A stretch of 64,000 nucleotides of DNA from Phycisphaerales bacterium (lineage in GTDB: Bacteria > Planctomycetota > Phycisphaerae > Phycisphaerales > UBA1924). How positions within the stretch are numbered: the first letter of the stretch is position 1; every line of letters starts with the position of its first letter. Where the stretch lies: NCBI GenBank assembly GCA_029260375.1, contig JAJDDI010000017.1, positions 1 through 64,000 of the forward strand, written 5' to 3'. Below are positions 33,746 to 43,939 of this stretch, one piece after another. Position numbers and translations under genes: made by a program. A model generated the notes under the pieces. The model saw nothing but the letters and a program-made list of their open reading frames with translations. It made no database searches and was not told the origin of the DNA.

Positions 33746-35849
33746 CCCCGGGCGCGCCCGGGCCCGAAAGACTCATCAACCAGACCCGCAGCGTCTCGGC
33801 GACGCTCCACGCCTGCGCCGGGCATCCGTCCGGCTCGCGCGGCGCCCCGGGCGAATCGTCTCCATCGAAAATCTCGGGCAGCTGACCAGGCGACCAGCCC
33901 GCGTCCAGCCACGCGATCAGCGGGCGCAGCGCGTCGCTCGCTTCTGTTCTTGACGCGTCGCTGAACCCGTCCACGCGCATCACCGCCTCGGCGTACGGGC
34001 CCAGCAGCCAGGGCCAGACCGTCCCGTTGTGGTACGCCGCGTCGCGCAGCATCAGGTCGCCCTCGTAACGCCCCCGGTATTCGGGGTCGCCCGGGTCGAG
34101 CGTGCGCAGCCCGACGGGCGTAAGCAGACGCTCGCGCACCACACGCACGACGTCGCGCCGCTGCTCGATGCTTAGCGGCGAGTGCGGCAGGCTGGCCGCA
34201 AATATCTGGTTCGAGCGGACGCTGTCGTCCGGCGTCCACCCGCCCCGGGCGTCCGGCGAGAGATGGTCCACCAGCCCCGACCTGATGCGCACAAAGGTCG
34301 CGTTGAACGACTCGCCAACGCGCCGCGCGAGCGCCAGCAGGCGATCGCTGGCGCCAGCGTCCGACGCACGAAGCGCCTCGCCCAGCGACACCAGCGCGTT
34401 GAACCACAGCGCGTTAATCTCCACGGCTTTCCCGTGCCTGGGCGTGAACGTGATCCCGCCCCGCTGCGCGTCCATCCAGGTGAGATGCGTCGTCTCGTTG
34501 CCCGCCGCGATGAGACTGTCCGCCGGGTCCATGCCGATCCCGTAGTCTGTGCCCCGCTCGTACGACCCGATGACGTCCAGGCACGCGGAGGCCAGCGCGT
34601 CGAAGCCGGCGTGGTCGCCGGACGTCCGCAGGTACTCGCAGCACGCGTGCACGAACCAGAGCGACGCGTCGACGGTGTTGTAATGGTTGTCGCCCGCGTA
34701 GTCGTCGAAGCGGTTGGGGATGAGCCCGTTGCGCCGAGCGCCCGCGAACGTGCGCAGCACGCCCAGCGCCTCCTCAAACCGGTCGGGCGCCAGCAGCAGG
34801 CCCGGCAGCGAGATCATCGCGTCCCGCCCCCAGTCGCTGAACCACGGGTAGCCCGCGATCACGCTCACGCCGTCCCTGTCGTGTCCGCGTTGCACCACAA
34901 ACTGATCGCCCGCGACGACCAGGCGCGCCAGAGAGGTCTTGTCGGTCGCGCGGAGGTTTCCCTGGGCCTTGGCGCTGGCCGCCCGCACCAGCGGCGCCAG
35001 GCGTTCCACCTGCGATGCTCGGTCGTCCTCGATCGAGGGAAGCTCCGCCGCGTCGCTGGAAGCCCACAGCGTGATCGTCTTTCTGTCGCGCCCGTCCCCG
35101 GCCGCGTGGGCGATGCCCGGGCAGTACAGGTCCTCCCGGTCCTCGAGCCCGCGCTTGCGCTCCCACGCGTACAGCACATCCCGCCAGCGCTCGGGCCCGT
35201 GCGCATACCGGGCGCCCTCACTCCAGAGCTGAACGCCCCGCGAGCCCGCGTGCGCCACGACGCGCCCGTCACTGATCCGTGACCGGAATCGCCCCCCGAA
35301 CGCGCTCGGGTCGATCACCTGGTGAAACCCACGCAGCGCCAGCAGCGGGCGCAGCTCGACGCGCCACGCCACCCCCTCGCCCCCGATCGTGTACTCGATC
35401 GCGCACGCGTTGCGTCGGCTGAACATGTGCAGCGACTTGGTGACCTCCGCGCTCCGCCCGCCCGCCAGCATCACGCGGTACGTCCATCGACACCCGGCGC
35501 CCACCTCGAACCCCACCAGCTCGGGCAGGTCCTCGGAGCGGTCGCCGCCGCTGGAAAAGTGCAGGGGCGTCAGGCAGAACCGGCGCTGCTCGGGCGTGCC
35601 CTCGCCCAGGATCAGGGTCTCGTGGACCTGCGTCAGCCCCACGGCCCGCTCCACGGGCGGGCGCTCGCTGCTGACCAGCAGCCCGTGGTACCGCCTCGTT
35701 GGCGCCCCCAGCACGCTGCCCATCGCGTACCCGCCCTGCCCGTTGGTCAGCGTCCACTCCTTCCAGAGCGGCGGGGGGTCGGAGCGCAGCTTGGCGCCCG
35801 TGAGCGAGAGCGGCGCGAGGGTCTCGCTGGATCGGGCGATGGCGTTCAT
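33735..35849 (-). CDS. Glycogen debranching enzyme (amylo-alpha-1,6-glucosidase, GH133-type)
   Basis: 704 residues. The N-terminal domain has the GDE-N motif EWTLTNGQGGYAMGSVLGAPTRRYHGLLV. The C-terminal (alpha/alpha)6 domain has VIAGYPWFSDWGRDAMISLPGLLL, NTVDASLWFVHA, LTWMDAQRGGITFTPRHGKAVEINALW and YHNGTVWPWLLG, all typical of archaeal-type/bacterial debranching glucosidases. The acids in DWGRD and the E in VEIN are likely catalytic. It trims alpha-1,6 branches of glycogen. No other glycogen gene is near. Confidence 0.93.
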   Translation of the reverse strand: MNAIARSSETLAPLSLTGAKLRSDPPPLWKEWTLTNGQGGYAMGSVLGAPTRRYHGLLVSSERPPVERAVGLTQVHETLILGEGTPEQRRFCLTPLHFSSGGDRSEDLPELVGFEVGAGCRWTYRVMLAGGRSAEVTKSLHMFSRRNACAIEYTIGGEGVAWRVELRPLLALRGFHQVIDPSAFGGRFRSRISDGRVVAHAGSRGVQLWSEGARYAHGPERWRDVLYAWERKRGLEDREDLYCPGIAHAAGDGRDRKTITLWASSDAAELPSIEDDRASQVERLAPLVRAASAKAQGNLRATDKTSLARLVVAGDQFVVQRGHDRDGVSVIAGYPWFSDWGRDAMISLPGLLLAPDRFEEALGVLRTFAGARRNGLIPNRFDDYAGDNHYNTVDASLWFVHACCEYLRTSGDHAGFDALASACLDVIGSYERGTDYGIGMDPADSLIAAGNETTHLTWMDAQRGGITFTPRHGKAVEINALWFNALVSLGEALRASDAGASDRLLALARRVGESFNATFVRIRSGLVDHLSPDARGGWTPDDSVRSNQIFAASLPHSPLSIEQRRDVVRVVRERLLTPVGLRTLDPGDPEYRGRYEGDLMLRDAAYHNGTVWPWLLGPYAEAVMRVDGFSDASRTEASDALRPLIAWLDAGWSPGQLPEIFDGDDSPGAPREPDGCPAQAWSVAETLRVWLMSLSGPGAPGVTP

Positions 35850-35939
35850 GGGCCAAGGCTAACACGCTCGTGCCGTGGGTTCTTGCCCGTTCCCATTCCG
35901 GCGAGTTGACTCCTCATCGGACCCCTGCGACACTCTTCC

Positions 35940-37577
35940 ATGGCGACCCTCCCGACCTCATCTGACAGCCAGTCCAGCCCGGCCCCAAGCCCCGCCCCGA
36001 GCGCCGCCCAAAGCCGCGCACCAGGGACGCGGGCGGATTCGAGCGCCTCGCCCAAGCCGACCATCCCCGACCCCAAGATCGTCGCCGATGGCATCACCTT
36101 TGACGATGTCCTGCTGATCCCCGCGCGCTCGGGCGTGATGCCCAGCGACGCGGACACCTCCACACGCCTGACCAGCACCATCCGCATCAACATCCCGCTG
36201 ATCTCGGCGCCGATGGACACCGTCACGGAGTCCGCCATCGCCATCGCCCTGGCCCAGGAGGGCGGCATCGGGATCATCCACAAAAACCTTTCCATCGACG
36301 CCCAGGCCCGGGAGGTCGCCAAGGTCAAGCGCTCGGCCAACGGCGTCATCACCGACCCGGTCACCCTCGGCCCCGACGACACCGTCGCCCGCGCCCACCA
36401 GCTCATGGCCCAGCACAACGTCTCGGGTTTCCCCATCACCGACGACGGCGCCTCCGTCCTCCGCTCCAAGGGCAGGGTCCTGGGCATCCTCACCCGGCGC
36501 GACCTCAAGTTCGTCGGCTCCGAGTCCACGCCCATCAAGGACATCATGACCGCCTCGGGCCTGATCACCGCCCCGCCCGACACCTCCCTGCAGCAGGCCG
36601 AGGAGATCCTCAGCCGCAACAAGGTCGAGAAGCTGCTCCTGTGCGACGACTCGGGCGCCCTGGCCGGGCTCATCACCATGCGCGACATCGAGCGGGCCAG
36701 CCGCTTCCCCCGCGCCTGCACGGACTCGCGCGGGCGCCTGCGCTGCGGCGCCGCGATCGGCCCCGGGCAGTTCGATCGGTTGGAGGCGCTCATCGCCGCC
36801 GACGTGGACGTCATCACCGTGGACACCGCCCACGGGCACTCCGAGAACGTGCTCGAGACCGTCCGCAAGATCAAGGCGAACTACCCGATCGACGTCATCG
36901 CGGGCAATATCGCGACGGCCCAGGCGGCCCAGGACCTGATCGAGGCGGGCGCCGACGCGGTCAAGGTCGGGATCGGACCGGGCTCGATCTGCACCACACG
37001 CGTCGTCACGGGCGTGGGCATGCCGCAGATCACCGCGATCATGAACGCCGTCGAGGGCGTCAGGCGATCGGGGCGCGACGTGCCCGTCATCGCCGACGGG
37101 GGCGTGCGCCTGTCGGGCGACATCGCCAAGGCCATCGCCGCGGGCGCCGACTCCGTGATGATGGGCTCGCTGTTCGCCGGGCTTGATGAGTCCCCGGGCG
37201 AGATGGTGATCTCCGGCGGGCGGCGCTTCAAGGCCTACCGGGGCATGGGCTCGGAGGGCGCGATGAACGCGGGCAGCGCCGACCGCTACCGCCAGGCCGA
37301 CAAGCTCGGGTCCGACGGCAAGGCGGTCGTGAAGTTCGTTCCCGAGGGCGTCGAGGGGCTCGTGCCCTACAGAGGCTCGCTCGCGGAGTTCGCGTACCAG
37401 CTCGTCGGCGGGCTCCGGGCCGCGATGGGCTACTGCGGCTGCCCGACCATCGACCGCTTCCGCGCCGAGGCCCGCTTCACCCGCGTCAGCGGCGCCACCA
37501 TGGTCGAGAACCACCCCCACGACATCCGCATCACCAAGGAATCGCCCAACTACACTTGGGAACACCCGGGCGACTGA
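35940..37577 (+). CDS. guaB: Inosine-5'-monophosphate dehydrogenase
   Basis: 545 residues. After a Ser/Pro/Ala-rich, likely disordered extension of about 45 residues come the barrel N-terminus ([17 protein letters not shown]), two CBS domains (about 140-260), and the catalytic loop [18 protein letters not shown] with the IMP-binding Cys, then the flap [16 protein letters not shown] with RY. It oxidises IMP to XMP with NAD, the first committed step to GMP. The CBS pair is where ATP/GTP regulate the family. The ordinary enzyme is about 490 residues; the extension is unusual but the first possible ATG is at 35940. Confidence 0.96.
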   Translation: MATLPTSSDSQSSPAPSPAPSAAQSRAPGTRADSSASPKPTIPDPKIVADGITFDDVLLIPARSGVMPSDADTSTRLTSTIRINIPLISAPMDTVTESAIAIALAQEGGIGIIHKNLSIDAQAREVAKVKRSANGVITDPVTLGPDDTVARAHQLMAQHNVSGFPITDDGASVLRSKGRVLGILTRRDLKFVGSESTPIKDIMTASGLITAPPDTSLQQAEEILSRNKVEKLLLCDDSGALAGLITMRDIERASRFPRACTDSRGRLRCGAAIGPGQFDRLEALIAADVDVITVDTAHGHSENVLETVRKIKANYPIDVIAGNIATAQAAQDLIEAGADAVKVGIGPGSICTTRVVTGVGMPQITAIMNAVEGVRRSGRDVPVIADGGVRLSGDIAKAIAAGADSVMMGSLFAGLDESPGEMVISGGRRFKAYRGMGSEGAMNAGSADRYRQADKLGSDGKAVVKFVPEGVEGLVPYRGSLAEFAYQLVGGLRAAMGYCGCPTIDRFRAEARFTRVSGATMVENHPHDIRITKESPNYTWEHPGD

Positions 37578-37598
37578 TCGCCCGCAGCGGAGACACGG

Positions 37599-38456
37599 AT
37601 GCTGGGTCTGCGAAAGAAGAGAACGCCCGCGAGCGTGCCGGGCGGCGTCGTCGTCCGCGACGAGCAGGGACGAGACCTGCTCACGCTGCCGCCGGCGGGC
37701 GAGGCGATGCTGCCCAGCGCCCTGGCGTTCTCGTTCTACAAGGCGGGCAGCACCCTGCTCCGCAAGATCCTCGAGGAGCTGGCGCCCCACGCGGGCGTGC
37801 GGATGTACAACCTCGAGGGCGAGCTGTTCCACCTGGGCATCGAGCACCGCGACCTGCCCGCGAGCGCTTCGGAGGTCTTCCAGGACCGGGGATACTGCTA
37901 CGGCGTCTTCCGCTTGATGCCGTTTGCGTACGACATCCCAATCATCCGCGACGCCCCCAAGATCCTGCTTGTACGCGACCCGCGCGATATCCTCGTCTCG
38001 CACTTTTTCTCGATGAAAAAGTCGCACCCGACGCCCGGCAGCGGGCTGAGCCAGAAGAAGAACGAGCGGTTCACCAAGGAGCGAGAGATCGTCCAGGAGA
38101 CCAGCGTTGACGAGCACGTGCTGCGGAAGGCGGAGATGTTCCGCCGCCACTTCGCCGCGTACAGCGACCACCTGCTCGACCAGCCCAACCTGCGGATCGA
38201 CCGCTACGAGGACATCGTGTTCGACAAGACCCGCTGGGTGGACGGGCTGTGCGAGCGCCTGGGCTGGGACGTGAGCGATCGGCTCCGTGCCGAGGTTGTA
38301 TCCAGGCACGACGTGGTGCCCCCGAAGGAACGCGACAGCCAGCACATCCGGCGCGTCCGCCCGGGCGACCACATCGACAAGCTCCGCCCCGAGACGATCG
38401 AGCAGCTCAACGAGATCTTCGCCCCCGACCTCGAACGCTTCGGGTACGACCGATGA
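37599..38456 (+). CDS. Sulfotransferase-like protein (first of a tandem pair)
   Basis: 285 residues. AFSFYKAGSTLLRKILEEL fits the PAPS 5'-phosphosulfate loop of sulfotransferases (K/R-S/A-G-T/S-T/N), and KILLVRDPRDILVSHFFSM fits the 3'-phosphate-binding strand with its Arg and Ser. RYEDIVFDKTRWVDGL and a C-terminal KLRPETIEQLNEIF match the family end. It would transfer sulfate from PAPS to an unknown acceptor, perhaps a surface polysaccharide. It is 21 bases behind guaB and its stop overlaps the paralogue downstream (ATGA). Confidence 0.85.
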   Translation: MLGLRKKRTPASVPGGVVVRDEQGRDLLTLPPAGEAMLPSALAFSFYKAGSTLLRKILEELAPHAGVRMYNLEGELFHLGIEHRDLPASASEVFQDRGYCYGVFRLMPFAYDIPIIRDAPKILLVRDPRDILVSHFFSMKKSHPTPGSGLSQKKNERFTKEREIVQETSVDEHVLRKAEMFRRHFAAYSDHLLDQPNLRIDRYEDIVFDKTRWVDGLCERLGWDVSDRLRAEVVSRHDVVPPKERDSQHIRRVRPGDHIDKLRPETIEQLNEIFAPDLERFGYDR

Positions 38457-39286
38457 GCCTGCTCAAGCGCAAGAGCGACAGGGCCGTGGAGCTCCGATCG
38501 GGCAAGACGCTGATCGCCAGCCTCACCCCGTCCAAGAGCGAGCAGCCCAGCGTGCTCTCGCTGGCGCTGCCCAAGGGCGGGAGCGTGCTGCTCGAAAAAA
38601 TCATGACCGGGCTCTGCCCGCACGCGGGGCTGGGGTACTTCAGCCTGGAGCACAAGCTCTTCGAGCGGGGCCTGCCCGTCAACGACACGCCCCCCGAGGC
38701 GTCCAGGCTGTTCTTCCCCACCGGCTACTGCTACGGCGGGTTCCGCCGCCTGCCCACGAGCTTCGAGATCCCGATCCTGGAATCGGCGCGGAAGGTCCTG
38801 CTCGTCCGCGACCCGCGCGACATGCTCGTCTCGCTCTACTTCTCGATCACCAAGTCGCACCGCCCCCCGGGAACCGACGCCGGCAAGGACGCGCTCGAAC
38901 GCTTCGAGCGCGACCGCGCCAAGGTCAGCCAGACGCCCATCGGCGTCTTCATGAAGCACCGGGCCGAGCGGTTCGCCACCCTCTACTACTCGTACGACCG
39001 CATCCTGGACGACCCGCGCCTCCGCGTCTACCGCTACGAGGACGTGCTCTACGAGAAGCGCCGGTGGGTTGCGGACATCTGCGAGTGGCTGGGCTGGGAC
39101 ATCCCCGAGAAAGTCCGCGAGAAGGTCGCCGACAAGAACGACCTGATCCCCGGCAAAGAGAACGAGGGCCAGCACGTCCGCAAGGCCCACCCGGGCGACC
39201 ACCGGGAGAAGCTCGACGACAAGACCATCGACTTCCTCAACGAGCTGCTCGCCCCGATTCTGGACCGCCACGGGTACGAGCGGTAG
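38453..39286 (+). CDS. Sulfotransferase-like protein (second of a tandem pair)
   Basis: 277 residues; the ATG at 38453 overlaps the previous stop. It repeats the layout of its neighbour: SLALPKGGSVLLEKIM (5'-PAPS loop), KVLLVRDPRDMLVSLYFSI (3'-phosphate site), YRYEDVLYEKRRWVADI and DKTIDFLNELLAPIL. In the PAPS loop PKGGSVL replaces the commoner K-S/A-G-S/T-T, so affinity for PAPS may differ. A local gene duplication is clear, with the two proteins having diverged widely. No signal peptide is present; both act in the cytoplasm. Confidence 0.83.
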   Translation: MSLLKRKSDRAVELRSGKTLIASLTPSKSEQPSVLSLALPKGGSVLLEKIMTGLCPHAGLGYFSLEHKLFERGLPVNDTPPEASRLFFPTGYCYGGFRRLPTSFEIPILESARKVLLVRDPRDMLVSLYFSITKSHRPPGTDAGKDALERFERDRAKVSQTPIGVFMKHRAERFATLYYSYDRILDDPRLRVYRYEDVLYEKRRWVADICEWLGWDIPEKVREKVADKNDLIPGKENEGQHVRKAHPGDHREKLDDKTIDFLNELLAPILDRHGYER

Positions 39287-39358
39287 GGCGTTACCCGAGG
39301 ATCCTGGACAGATTTCGCCCCTGATTCCGAATACAGTTGGGGACCACAGGAGGCCGTC

Positions 39359-40156
39359 ATGTTCCATTCAGGCAACCCCACACTCAGCGACTCGACCTTC
39401 GAGAACCCGGCCCGCTACGGCGACCTGGCCGAGCGGGAGCGGAAGGCGACGACCATGACCGTCATGGGCACGGTCAACGCCACGGCGATCCTGCTCGGGA
39501 TCTGCGCCGGCGTCGCCGTCCTGAGCTGGCATTTCATCGGCAAGAACCCCGGGCTCGTCACCCCGATGTGGCTCGGGGGCATGCTCGGCGGGCTCGTCTT
39601 CGCCCTGATTATCTCGTTCAAGCCCCGGACCGCGCCCTTCCTCGCGCCCATCTACGCGGCCCTTGAGGGCGCGTTCCTCGCCGGGTTCAGCTACTTCGTC
39701 GCGGTCCAGTGGATCCCCCCGCTCGCCGACGGCTCGCCCGATACCGGCATCGTCTTCCAGGCCGTGGGCATCACCTTCGCCATCTTCGCGGGCATGCTCA
39801 CCGGCTACTGGACCGGGCTCATCCGCGTCGGGCCGGTCGTCGCCAAGATCATGGTCACGGCTCTCATGGGACTCGTGCTCTACGCCGTCGCGCTCATGCT
39901 GCTCAACGGCGTCGTGGGCATGAACCTGCCCAACCTCTACACCAGCGCCTCGCCCATGGGCATCGGCTTCACCGCCATCAGCCTCGGGCTCGCCTCGTTG
40001 TTCTTGATCCTCGACTTCCAGTTCATCGAGGCGGGCGCCAAGAGCGGCGCCCCCAAGCACATGGAGTGGTACGGCGCCTTCGGCCTGCTCGTCACCCTCG
40101 TCTGGATCTACGTCGAGGTCCTGCGCCTGCTCGCCAAGCTCCGCTCAAGCGACTGA
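39359..40156 (+). CDS. Bax inhibitor-1/YccA family membrane protein
   Basis: 265 residues with seven hydrophobic segments after a polar N-terminus of about 30 residues. The order and content fit the YccA-type BI-1 family in bacteria (NATAILLGICAGVAVLSW, SFKPRTAPFLAPIYAALEGA, GLIRVGPVVAKIMVTALMGL, and the last helix LLVTLVWIYVEVLRLLAKL), with acidic residues in the last helices as for the family's calcium-leak pore. GGAGG lies before the ATG. Convergent with ychF, nine bases apart. Confidence 0.88.
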   Translation: MFHSGNPTLSDSTFENPARYGDLAERERKATTMTVMGTVNATAILLGICAGVAVLSWHFIGKNPGLVTPMWLGGMLGGLVFALIISFKPRTAPFLAPIYAALEGAFLAGFSYFVAVQWIPPLADGSPDTGIVFQAVGITFAIFAGMLTGYWTGLIRVGPVVAKIMVTALMGLVLYAVALMLLNGVVGMNLPNLYTSASPMGIGFTAISLGLASLFLILDFQFIEAGAKSGAPKHMEWYGAFGLLVTLVWIYVEVLRLLAKLRSSD

Positions 40157-40165
40157 CGCGCCGCA

Positions 40166-41269
40166 TCAGACGTTGAACAGGAAGTGGCACACGTCCGCGT
40201 CACGCATGACGTACTCCTTGCCCTCGACCCGCATCCGCCCGGCCTCCTTGATCGCCTTCTCGCTCTTGAACTCCACCAGGTCGTCCACACCGTAGACCTC
40301 CACACGGATAAACCCGCGTTCAAAGTCGGTGTGAATGACCCCCGCCGCCTGCGGCCCCCTGGTCCCCTTCGGGATCGTCCAGGCCCGGATCTCCTTCGGG
40401 CCCGCGGTGTAGTAGCTCTGCAGCCCCAGCAGCTCGTACGCGGACCGCGCCAGCTTGTTGAGCGCCGGCTCGTCCATGCCCATGTCCGCGAGCATCTCCC
40501 GCTTGTCGTCCTCATCCAGCTCGCTCAGCTCGGACTCGATCTTGGCGCACACCGGGATCATCCGCGAGCCCTCACGCTCCGCGTGCTCGCGGACCTTGCT
40601 CGCCAGCGGGCCCTGCCCGTTCGGGTCGGTCTCGTCCACGTTCGCGGCGTACAGCACCGGCTTGGTCGTGATCAGCCCCAGGCTCCTCATGCCCATCGCC
40701 TCATCCTTGTTGGCCGGCGTGTACGTGCGGGCGACCCTGCCGTCCTCCAGAATGGGCGTCAGCGCCGTGATCGCCGCGACCCGGGCCGCGGCCTCCGGGT
40801 CCTTGCCCCGCATCGCACGCTGGGCCTTGGGCAGCGCGCTCTCGAGCGTCTGCAGGTCCGACAGGATCAGCTCCGCCTCGATGGTCCTGATATCGCGGAT
40901 CGGGTCGATCGACCCCTCCACGTGGGTGATGTCCTCGCCCCCGGGCGCGTTCTCGAAGCAGCGGACGACCTGCACGATCGCGTCTACCTCGCGGACGTGG
41001 GAGAGGAACTTGTTGCCCAGGCCCTCGCCCTGGCTGGCGCCGCGGACAAGGCCCGCGATGTCCACGAGCCTGAGGCTGGCGGGGATGACCTTCTCGGTAG
41101 TGATGAACTCGTTGATCGTCGCCAGGCGGGGGTCGGGCACGGGCACGACACCGACGTTGGGTTCGATGGTGGCGAAGGGATAGTTGGCGCTCAGGGCGCC
41201 GGCGCTGGTCAGCGCATTGAAGAGGGTGGATTTGCCGACGTTGGGCAGCCCGACGATGCCTGCTTCCAT
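40166..41269 (-). CDS. ychF: Redox-regulated ATPase/GTPase YchF (Obg family)
   Basis: 367 residues from the ATG at 41269. G1 [15 protein letters not shown], switch region with [23 protein letters not shown] and the [10 protein letters not shown] segment are typical of YchF. In place of the GTPase G4 NKxD it has YAANVDE, the NxxE form that gives YchF its preference for ATP. The C-terminus is the TGS-like domain with [16 protein letters not shown] and a [11 protein letters not shown] end. YchF binds the ribosome and has a role in stress response and translation. A longer frame upstream lacks conserved sequence. Confidence 0.96.
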   Translation of the reverse strand: MEAGIVGLPNVGKSTLFNALTSAGALSANYPFATIEPNVGVVPVPDPRLATINEFITTEKVIPASLRLVDIAGLVRGASQGEGLGNKFLSHVREVDAIVQVVRCFENAPGGEDITHVEGSIDPIRDIRTIEAELILSDLQTLESALPKAQRAMRGKDPEAAARVAAITALTPILEDGRVARTYTPANKDEAMGMRSLGLITTKPVLYAANVDETDPNGQGPLASKVREHAEREGSRMIPVCAKIESELSELDEDDKREMLADMGMDEPALNKLARSAYELLGLQSYYTAGPKEIRAWTIPKGTRGPQAAGVIHTDFERGFIRVEVYGVDDLVEFKSEKAIKEAGRMRVEGKEYVMRDADVCHFLFNV

Positions 41270-41396
41270 GGGTGAAGGTCCGCTTGGTGTGCTCGGTTGG
41301 AGGCCCCGCTGGGCGCCGAGCCGATGGTAGGTGTGGGGCGCCGGACGATCCGGCGCAGACTGGGCGGCATGGGGCATGGGGCAGGAGGCCCGACGC

Positions 41397-42797
41397 GTGA
41401 CGACGCTCACGATCATCTCGATTGGCGTCGCCGGGGTGGCCCTGGCCCTGCTCGCGCTGGGCCTGCGCGGCAAACGCCTCGACCGACTCCCGCGCTGCCG
41501 GGCCTGCGGGTACGACGTCTCTGGCATCGACGGCGCCTGCCCCGAGTGCGGGCGTTGGCTCGGCGGGCGGTTCGCCATCAAGCACGGCGCCCGCAGGCGC
41601 AGACCGATCCCCGTCGCCCTGGGCCTGCTCCTGCTCCTCTCGCTCTCGCTGCCCGCCTACTGGTGGTGGACCGGGAGGGACACCCACGCCCACCGCCCGA
41701 CCTGGCGCCTGCTCGTCGAGGCCGGATCCGAATCCCGGCCCGAGGCGCCAGCGCTCGACGAGCTCATCGCACGCTGGGACAACGCCCAGCTGAGCCAGGA
41801 CGCGATCGACGACCTGGCTTCGATGGTCAGCCGGGCGTGGGGTTCGGGACAGCCGCGCTCGGCGCTGCGCCGTCAGGACCTGTTCCAGCGCTGCTTGATC
41901 AGTGCCGCGTTCAGCGATGACCAGCTCCGTCTGGCCTTCGACGGCGCCATGCGGGACCTGAGCCACGACGACGTCTGGGGCAACGCCGCCCAGGGCGAAC
42001 GCCTGATCCGCACGCTGGGCACGCCCGCGATCGAGCAGCTGCCCCGGTTCCTGCACTCGCCCGACCGCCAGCAGGCGCTGCGGGCCGCGAGGCTGCTGAG
42101 CTGGTACGACCCGGAGCCCCACGAAGCGCGCCTGACCGAGTTGGCCATCGACTCGCTACGCGACGACGAGCACCACGGCAACCTCGGCTGGGCCCAAGGT
42201 TACCTCTGGTCGCACGCGGGAAACGGGGCGATCGAGCCGCTGACTAGGTCCATCCACGACCCGGACACCCAGCTCCGCGTCCACGCGCTCGAGCTGCTCG
42301 TGCCCATCTCGCGGCGCACGGGCGTGACGCCCAGCGATGACGTGCTCGACGCCTGGGTCAAGATGCTGCGCACCGGCGCCGAGGGTCGGGTGGGCGCCGC
42401 GACGCGCGGGTTGGTGGAGCACGCGGGGGCCGCCGAGTGTCAGCTCCGCGAGGTGTTGGTGACGAGCGACGACCCCCAGCAGCGGTTCATCGCGGCCTAC
42501 GCCCTGGGCATGGGCGGGCTCGGGGGCGAGCAGGTGCTCGCGACGCTCATCGACCACCTGGGCGACAACGAGGTCGCGGGCGACGCCGCCCGCGCTGCCG
42601 CGGCCCTGTTCCATGTGGGCGATCAGGCCCGCCCCGCGCTGCTGGAGGCCCTCGACGACGCGGATCCCCAGCGGGTCAGGCACGCCAAGGACATCCTCTG
42701 GGCTATGAGCCTGCCCGAGGGCGCACAGCACGCCTACACACGCGAGGATCCGCGGCACGTCGCGTTCCTCTGGTTCCCGCAGGCCTGCGAGCACTGA
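41397..42797 (+). CDS. HEAT-repeat membrane protein with zinc-ribbon N-terminus
   Basis: 466 residues from the GTG at 41397, which has AGGAGG eight bases upstream; ATGs at 41331 and 41376 are less well placed. A hydrophobic helix (residues 3-22), the ribbon [19 protein letters not shown], a second hydrophobic helix (about 60-80, [19 protein letters not shown]), then HEAT-like repeats from about 170 to the end ([62 protein letters not shown]). It is probably a bitopic or two-helix membrane protein with a repeat domain for protein binding. Function unknown. It is divergent from ychF and upstream of tRNA-Arg. Confidence 0.78.
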   Translation: MTTLTIISIGVAGVALALLALGLRGKRLDRLPRCRACGYDVSGIDGACPECGRWLGGRFAIKHGARRRRPIPVALGLLLLLSLSLPAYWWWTGRDTHAHRPTWRLLVEAGSESRPEAPALDELIARWDNAQLSQDAIDDLASMVSRAWGSGQPRSALRRQDLFQRCLISAAFSDDQLRLAFDGAMRDLSHDDVWGNAAQGERLIRTLGTPAIEQLPRFLHSPDRQQALRAARLLSWYDPEPHEARLTELAIDSLRDDEHHGNLGWAQGYLWSHAGNGAIEPLTRSIHDPDTQLRVHALELLVPISRRTGVTPSDDVLDAWVKMLRTGAEGRVGAATRGLVEHAGAAECQLREVLVTSDDPQQRFIAAYALGMGGLGGEQVLATLIDHLGDNEVAGDAARAAAALFHVGDQARPALLEALDDADPQRVRHAKDILWAMSLPEGAQHAYTREDPRHVAFLWFPQACEH

Positions 42798-42831
42798 ACA
42801 AGCGTTCCGGCGGGCGTAGAATCGACTCCAC

Positions 42832-42905
42832 GCCCTCGTAGCTCAGTTGGATAGAGCATCGCTTTCCTAAAGCGGAGGTCGCAGGTTCGAGCCCTGCCGG
42901 GGGTG
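42832..42905 (+). tRNA. tRNA-Arg (anticodon CCU)
   Basis: 74 nt. The acceptor arms are GCCCTCG / CGGGGGT with a G-U closing pair; D arm GTAGCTCAGTTGGATAGAGC; anticodon loop TTCCTAA with CCT at 42866-42868; T arm GCAGG-TTCGAGC-CCTGC. CCA is not encoded. It reads the AGG codon. Confidence 0.95.
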
Positions 42906-42969
42906 CTTTCGTGTGTGGTCTGTGCCCTCGCGAGCCGCGTTTCCTGTTGTCTTGTTGCGGAGTCCCACC

Positions 42970-43920
42970 ATGCCCGGCGCCAACCTCAACGTCGATCTCT
43001 GGATCAGCGAGTACGTCACCCCCTACGACGTCACGCTCCACGGCATCACCCGCATCCTCGCCGCCGAGCGCTCCGAGTTCCAGGAGATGCAGGTCGTCGA
43101 GTCGGGCGTCTACGGCAAGGCGCTGGTCCTCGACGGCAAGTGGCAGTCCTGCACCGGCGACGAGTTTCTCTACCACGAGCCGCTCGTCCAGGTCCCCTGC
43201 GTGGTCCACGGCGCTCCCAAGCGCGTCCTCGTGCTGGGCGGGGGCGAGGGCGCCACCGTCCGCGAAGCTCTCAAGTGGAACTCCGTCGAGCGCGTCACCA
43301 TGGTGGACATCGACGGCGTCGTCGTCGAGGCCTGCAAGCAGCACCTGCCCGAGATGCACCAGGGCGCCTTCGACGACCCCCGCACCGAGCTGGTCATCGG
43401 CGACGCCCTGAAGTACCTCGACGACTCCGCCGCCGACTGGGACGTGATCATCTCCGACCTCTCCGACCCCATCGAGGACGGCCCCAGCTTCCCGCTGTTC
43501 ACCAAGGAATACTTCGAGCGCGTCCGCTCGGCCCTGGCGCCCGAAGGCGTCTTTGTGGTCCAGTCCGGCCCAGTCAGCCCGCCCTCCCTGGGCACCCACG
43601 CCAAGCTCCGCAAGACCGTCGAGGCCGTCTTCGAGCACGCGGCCAGCTACTCCAGCGACGTCCCCAGCTACCCGGGCCCCTGGAGCTTCATCCTGGGCAG
43701 CGCCAGGCCCATCGACACCCGCCCCAGCCCCGAGGCCATCGACAAGCTGCTGGCCAAGGGCACGACCGGGTCCATGCGTATGTTTGATGGCGTCACCATG
43801 CTCGGGCTCTACCAGCTGCCCAAGCACATCCGCGACCGGATCGACGCCGAGACCGAGGTCTTCACGATGGAGCGCCCGCCCACGTTCTTCGGCGCCGGCG
43901 TCGCCGCGGGCAGCGCCTGA
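42970..43920 (+). CDS. speE: Spermidine synthase
   Basis: 316 residues. Family motifs are YGKALVLDGKWQSC, then DEFLYHEPLVQVPC, the SAM-type loop VLVLGGGEGATVREALKW, VTMVDIDGVVVEACK, and IISDLSDPIEDGP with the catalytic Asp (DLSDP). GPVSPPSLGTHAKLRKTV follows, where family members differ. It transfers aminopropyl from decarboxylated AdoMet to putrescine or a similar diamine. It starts 64 bases after tRNA-Arg and 19 bases before murQ; murQ may be on the same transcript. The fit to bacterial SpeE is good, although thermospermine synthases have a similar sequence. Confidence 0.9.
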   Translation: MPGANLNVDLWISEYVTPYDVTLHGITRILAAERSEFQEMQVVESGVYGKALVLDGKWQSCTGDEFLYHEPLVQVPCVVHGAPKRVLVLGGGEGATVREALKWNSVERVTMVDIDGVVVEACKQHLPEMHQGAFDDPRTELVIGDALKYLDDSAADWDVIISDLSDPIEDGPSFPLFTKEYFERVRSALAPEGVFVVQSGPVSPPSLGTHAKLRKTVEAVFEHAASYSSDVPSYPGPWSFILGSARPIDTRPSPEAIDKLLAKGTTGSMRMFDGVTMLGLYQLPKHIRDRIDAETEVFTMERPPTFFGAGVAAGSA

Positions 43921-43939
43921 CACCCGGTACGCTGGACCA

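Noticed and set aside
35958-38372. 804-codon open frame on - opposite guaB and a sulfotransferase gene
   Set aside because: Spans two unrelated real genes, is rich in Arg/Asp/Val/His in the pattern of antisense GC-rich frames, and has no recognisable domain.
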